Assembly: GCA_030611115.1 (NCBI GenBank)
Contig: JAUWQK010000092.1
Location: 1-6,237 of the forward strand
DNA: 6,237 nt
Direction: 5' to 3'
Source: Deltaproteobacteria bacterium
GTDB taxonomy: Bacteria > Desulfobacterota > Desulfobacteria > Desulfobacterales > ETH-SRB1
The first letter of the stretch is position 1. The number at the start of each line of letters is the position of its first letter. This document shows, in pieces, positions 6,225 through 6,237 of the stretch. The position numbers were made by a program, and so were the translations under genes. Below the pieces are notes generated by a model. That model was not told the DNA's origin. It ran no database searches and worked only from the letters and a program-made list of their open reading frames with translations.

Positions 6225-6237
6225 TTGGATAGACGGG
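6225..6237 (+). CDS. fabF: Beginning of probable 3-oxoacyl-ACP synthase II (FabF), cut by window end
   Basis: Only TTG GAT AGA CGG and one base are visible, read as MDRR. FabF proteins commonly start with a short basic stretch just before VVVTG, and fabF is the usual gene after acpP, so this is the expected neighbour. The start is a TTG, which is uncommon but is supported by the AAGGAGG 5 nt upstream. The assignment depends on gene order and four codons. FabF would condense malonyl-ACP with acyl-ACP to elongate the chain that FabG then reduces. Confidence 0.6.

Overview
The window looks like chromosome from an anaerobic deltaproteobacterium (Desulfobacterota, most like a sulfate reducer of the Desulfobacterales). 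This rests on the AT-rich, mixed codon usage, the SecA and FabG sequence character, an acyl-CoA dehydrogenase embedded among lipid genes, and gaps filled with short-period repeat hairpins. The taxonomic guess is inference; no rRNA or other marker is present.

Layout. Positions 1-265 hold no protein gene. They carry two related 9-bp-period repeat clusters (46-85 and 214-246) flanking a plausible sigma-70 promoter (104-132) and a leader that can fold. secA follows (266-2794), complete, with all ATPase motifs and a C-terminal zinc-binding tail. The gap 2795-3246 holds a hairpin element made of GAACATC heptamers (2832-2956), a structured stretch with two adjacent hairpins and a T-run (3012-3079), and a promoter (3146-3174). 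A five-gene run on the + strand follows: rpmF (ribosomal protein L32, 3247-3429), an acyl-CoA dehydrogenase-family gene (3433-5100), fabG (5103-5861), acpP (5876-6106) and the first codons of what is very probably fabF (from TTG 6225, cut by the window end). A perfect 25-bp inverted repeat built of CTGAAGG heptamers sits between acpP and fabF (6125-6198).

How the genes fit together. rpmF at the head of a fatty acid synthesis operon is a classical bacterial arrangement (rpmF-plsX-fabH-fabD-fabG-acpP-fabF). Here plsX, fabH and fabD are missing from their usual place and a single 555-residue flavin-dependent acyl-CoA dehydrogenase homologue stands there, with gaps of only 2-3 bp on each side. 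FabG reduces 3-ketoacyl-ACP, AcpP carries the chain and FabF elongates it. The dehydrogenase homologue is therefore a candidate acyl-ACP/enoyl-ACP oxidoreductase serving this pathway, although a link to acyl-CoA metabolism is equally open.

The points most worth checking are the dehydrogenase in the fab operon; the acpP-fabF hairpin, one arm of which is also exactly complementary to the fabF start region; and the recurrence of short-period repeats in all three large gaps. Most other content is ordinary core genome.
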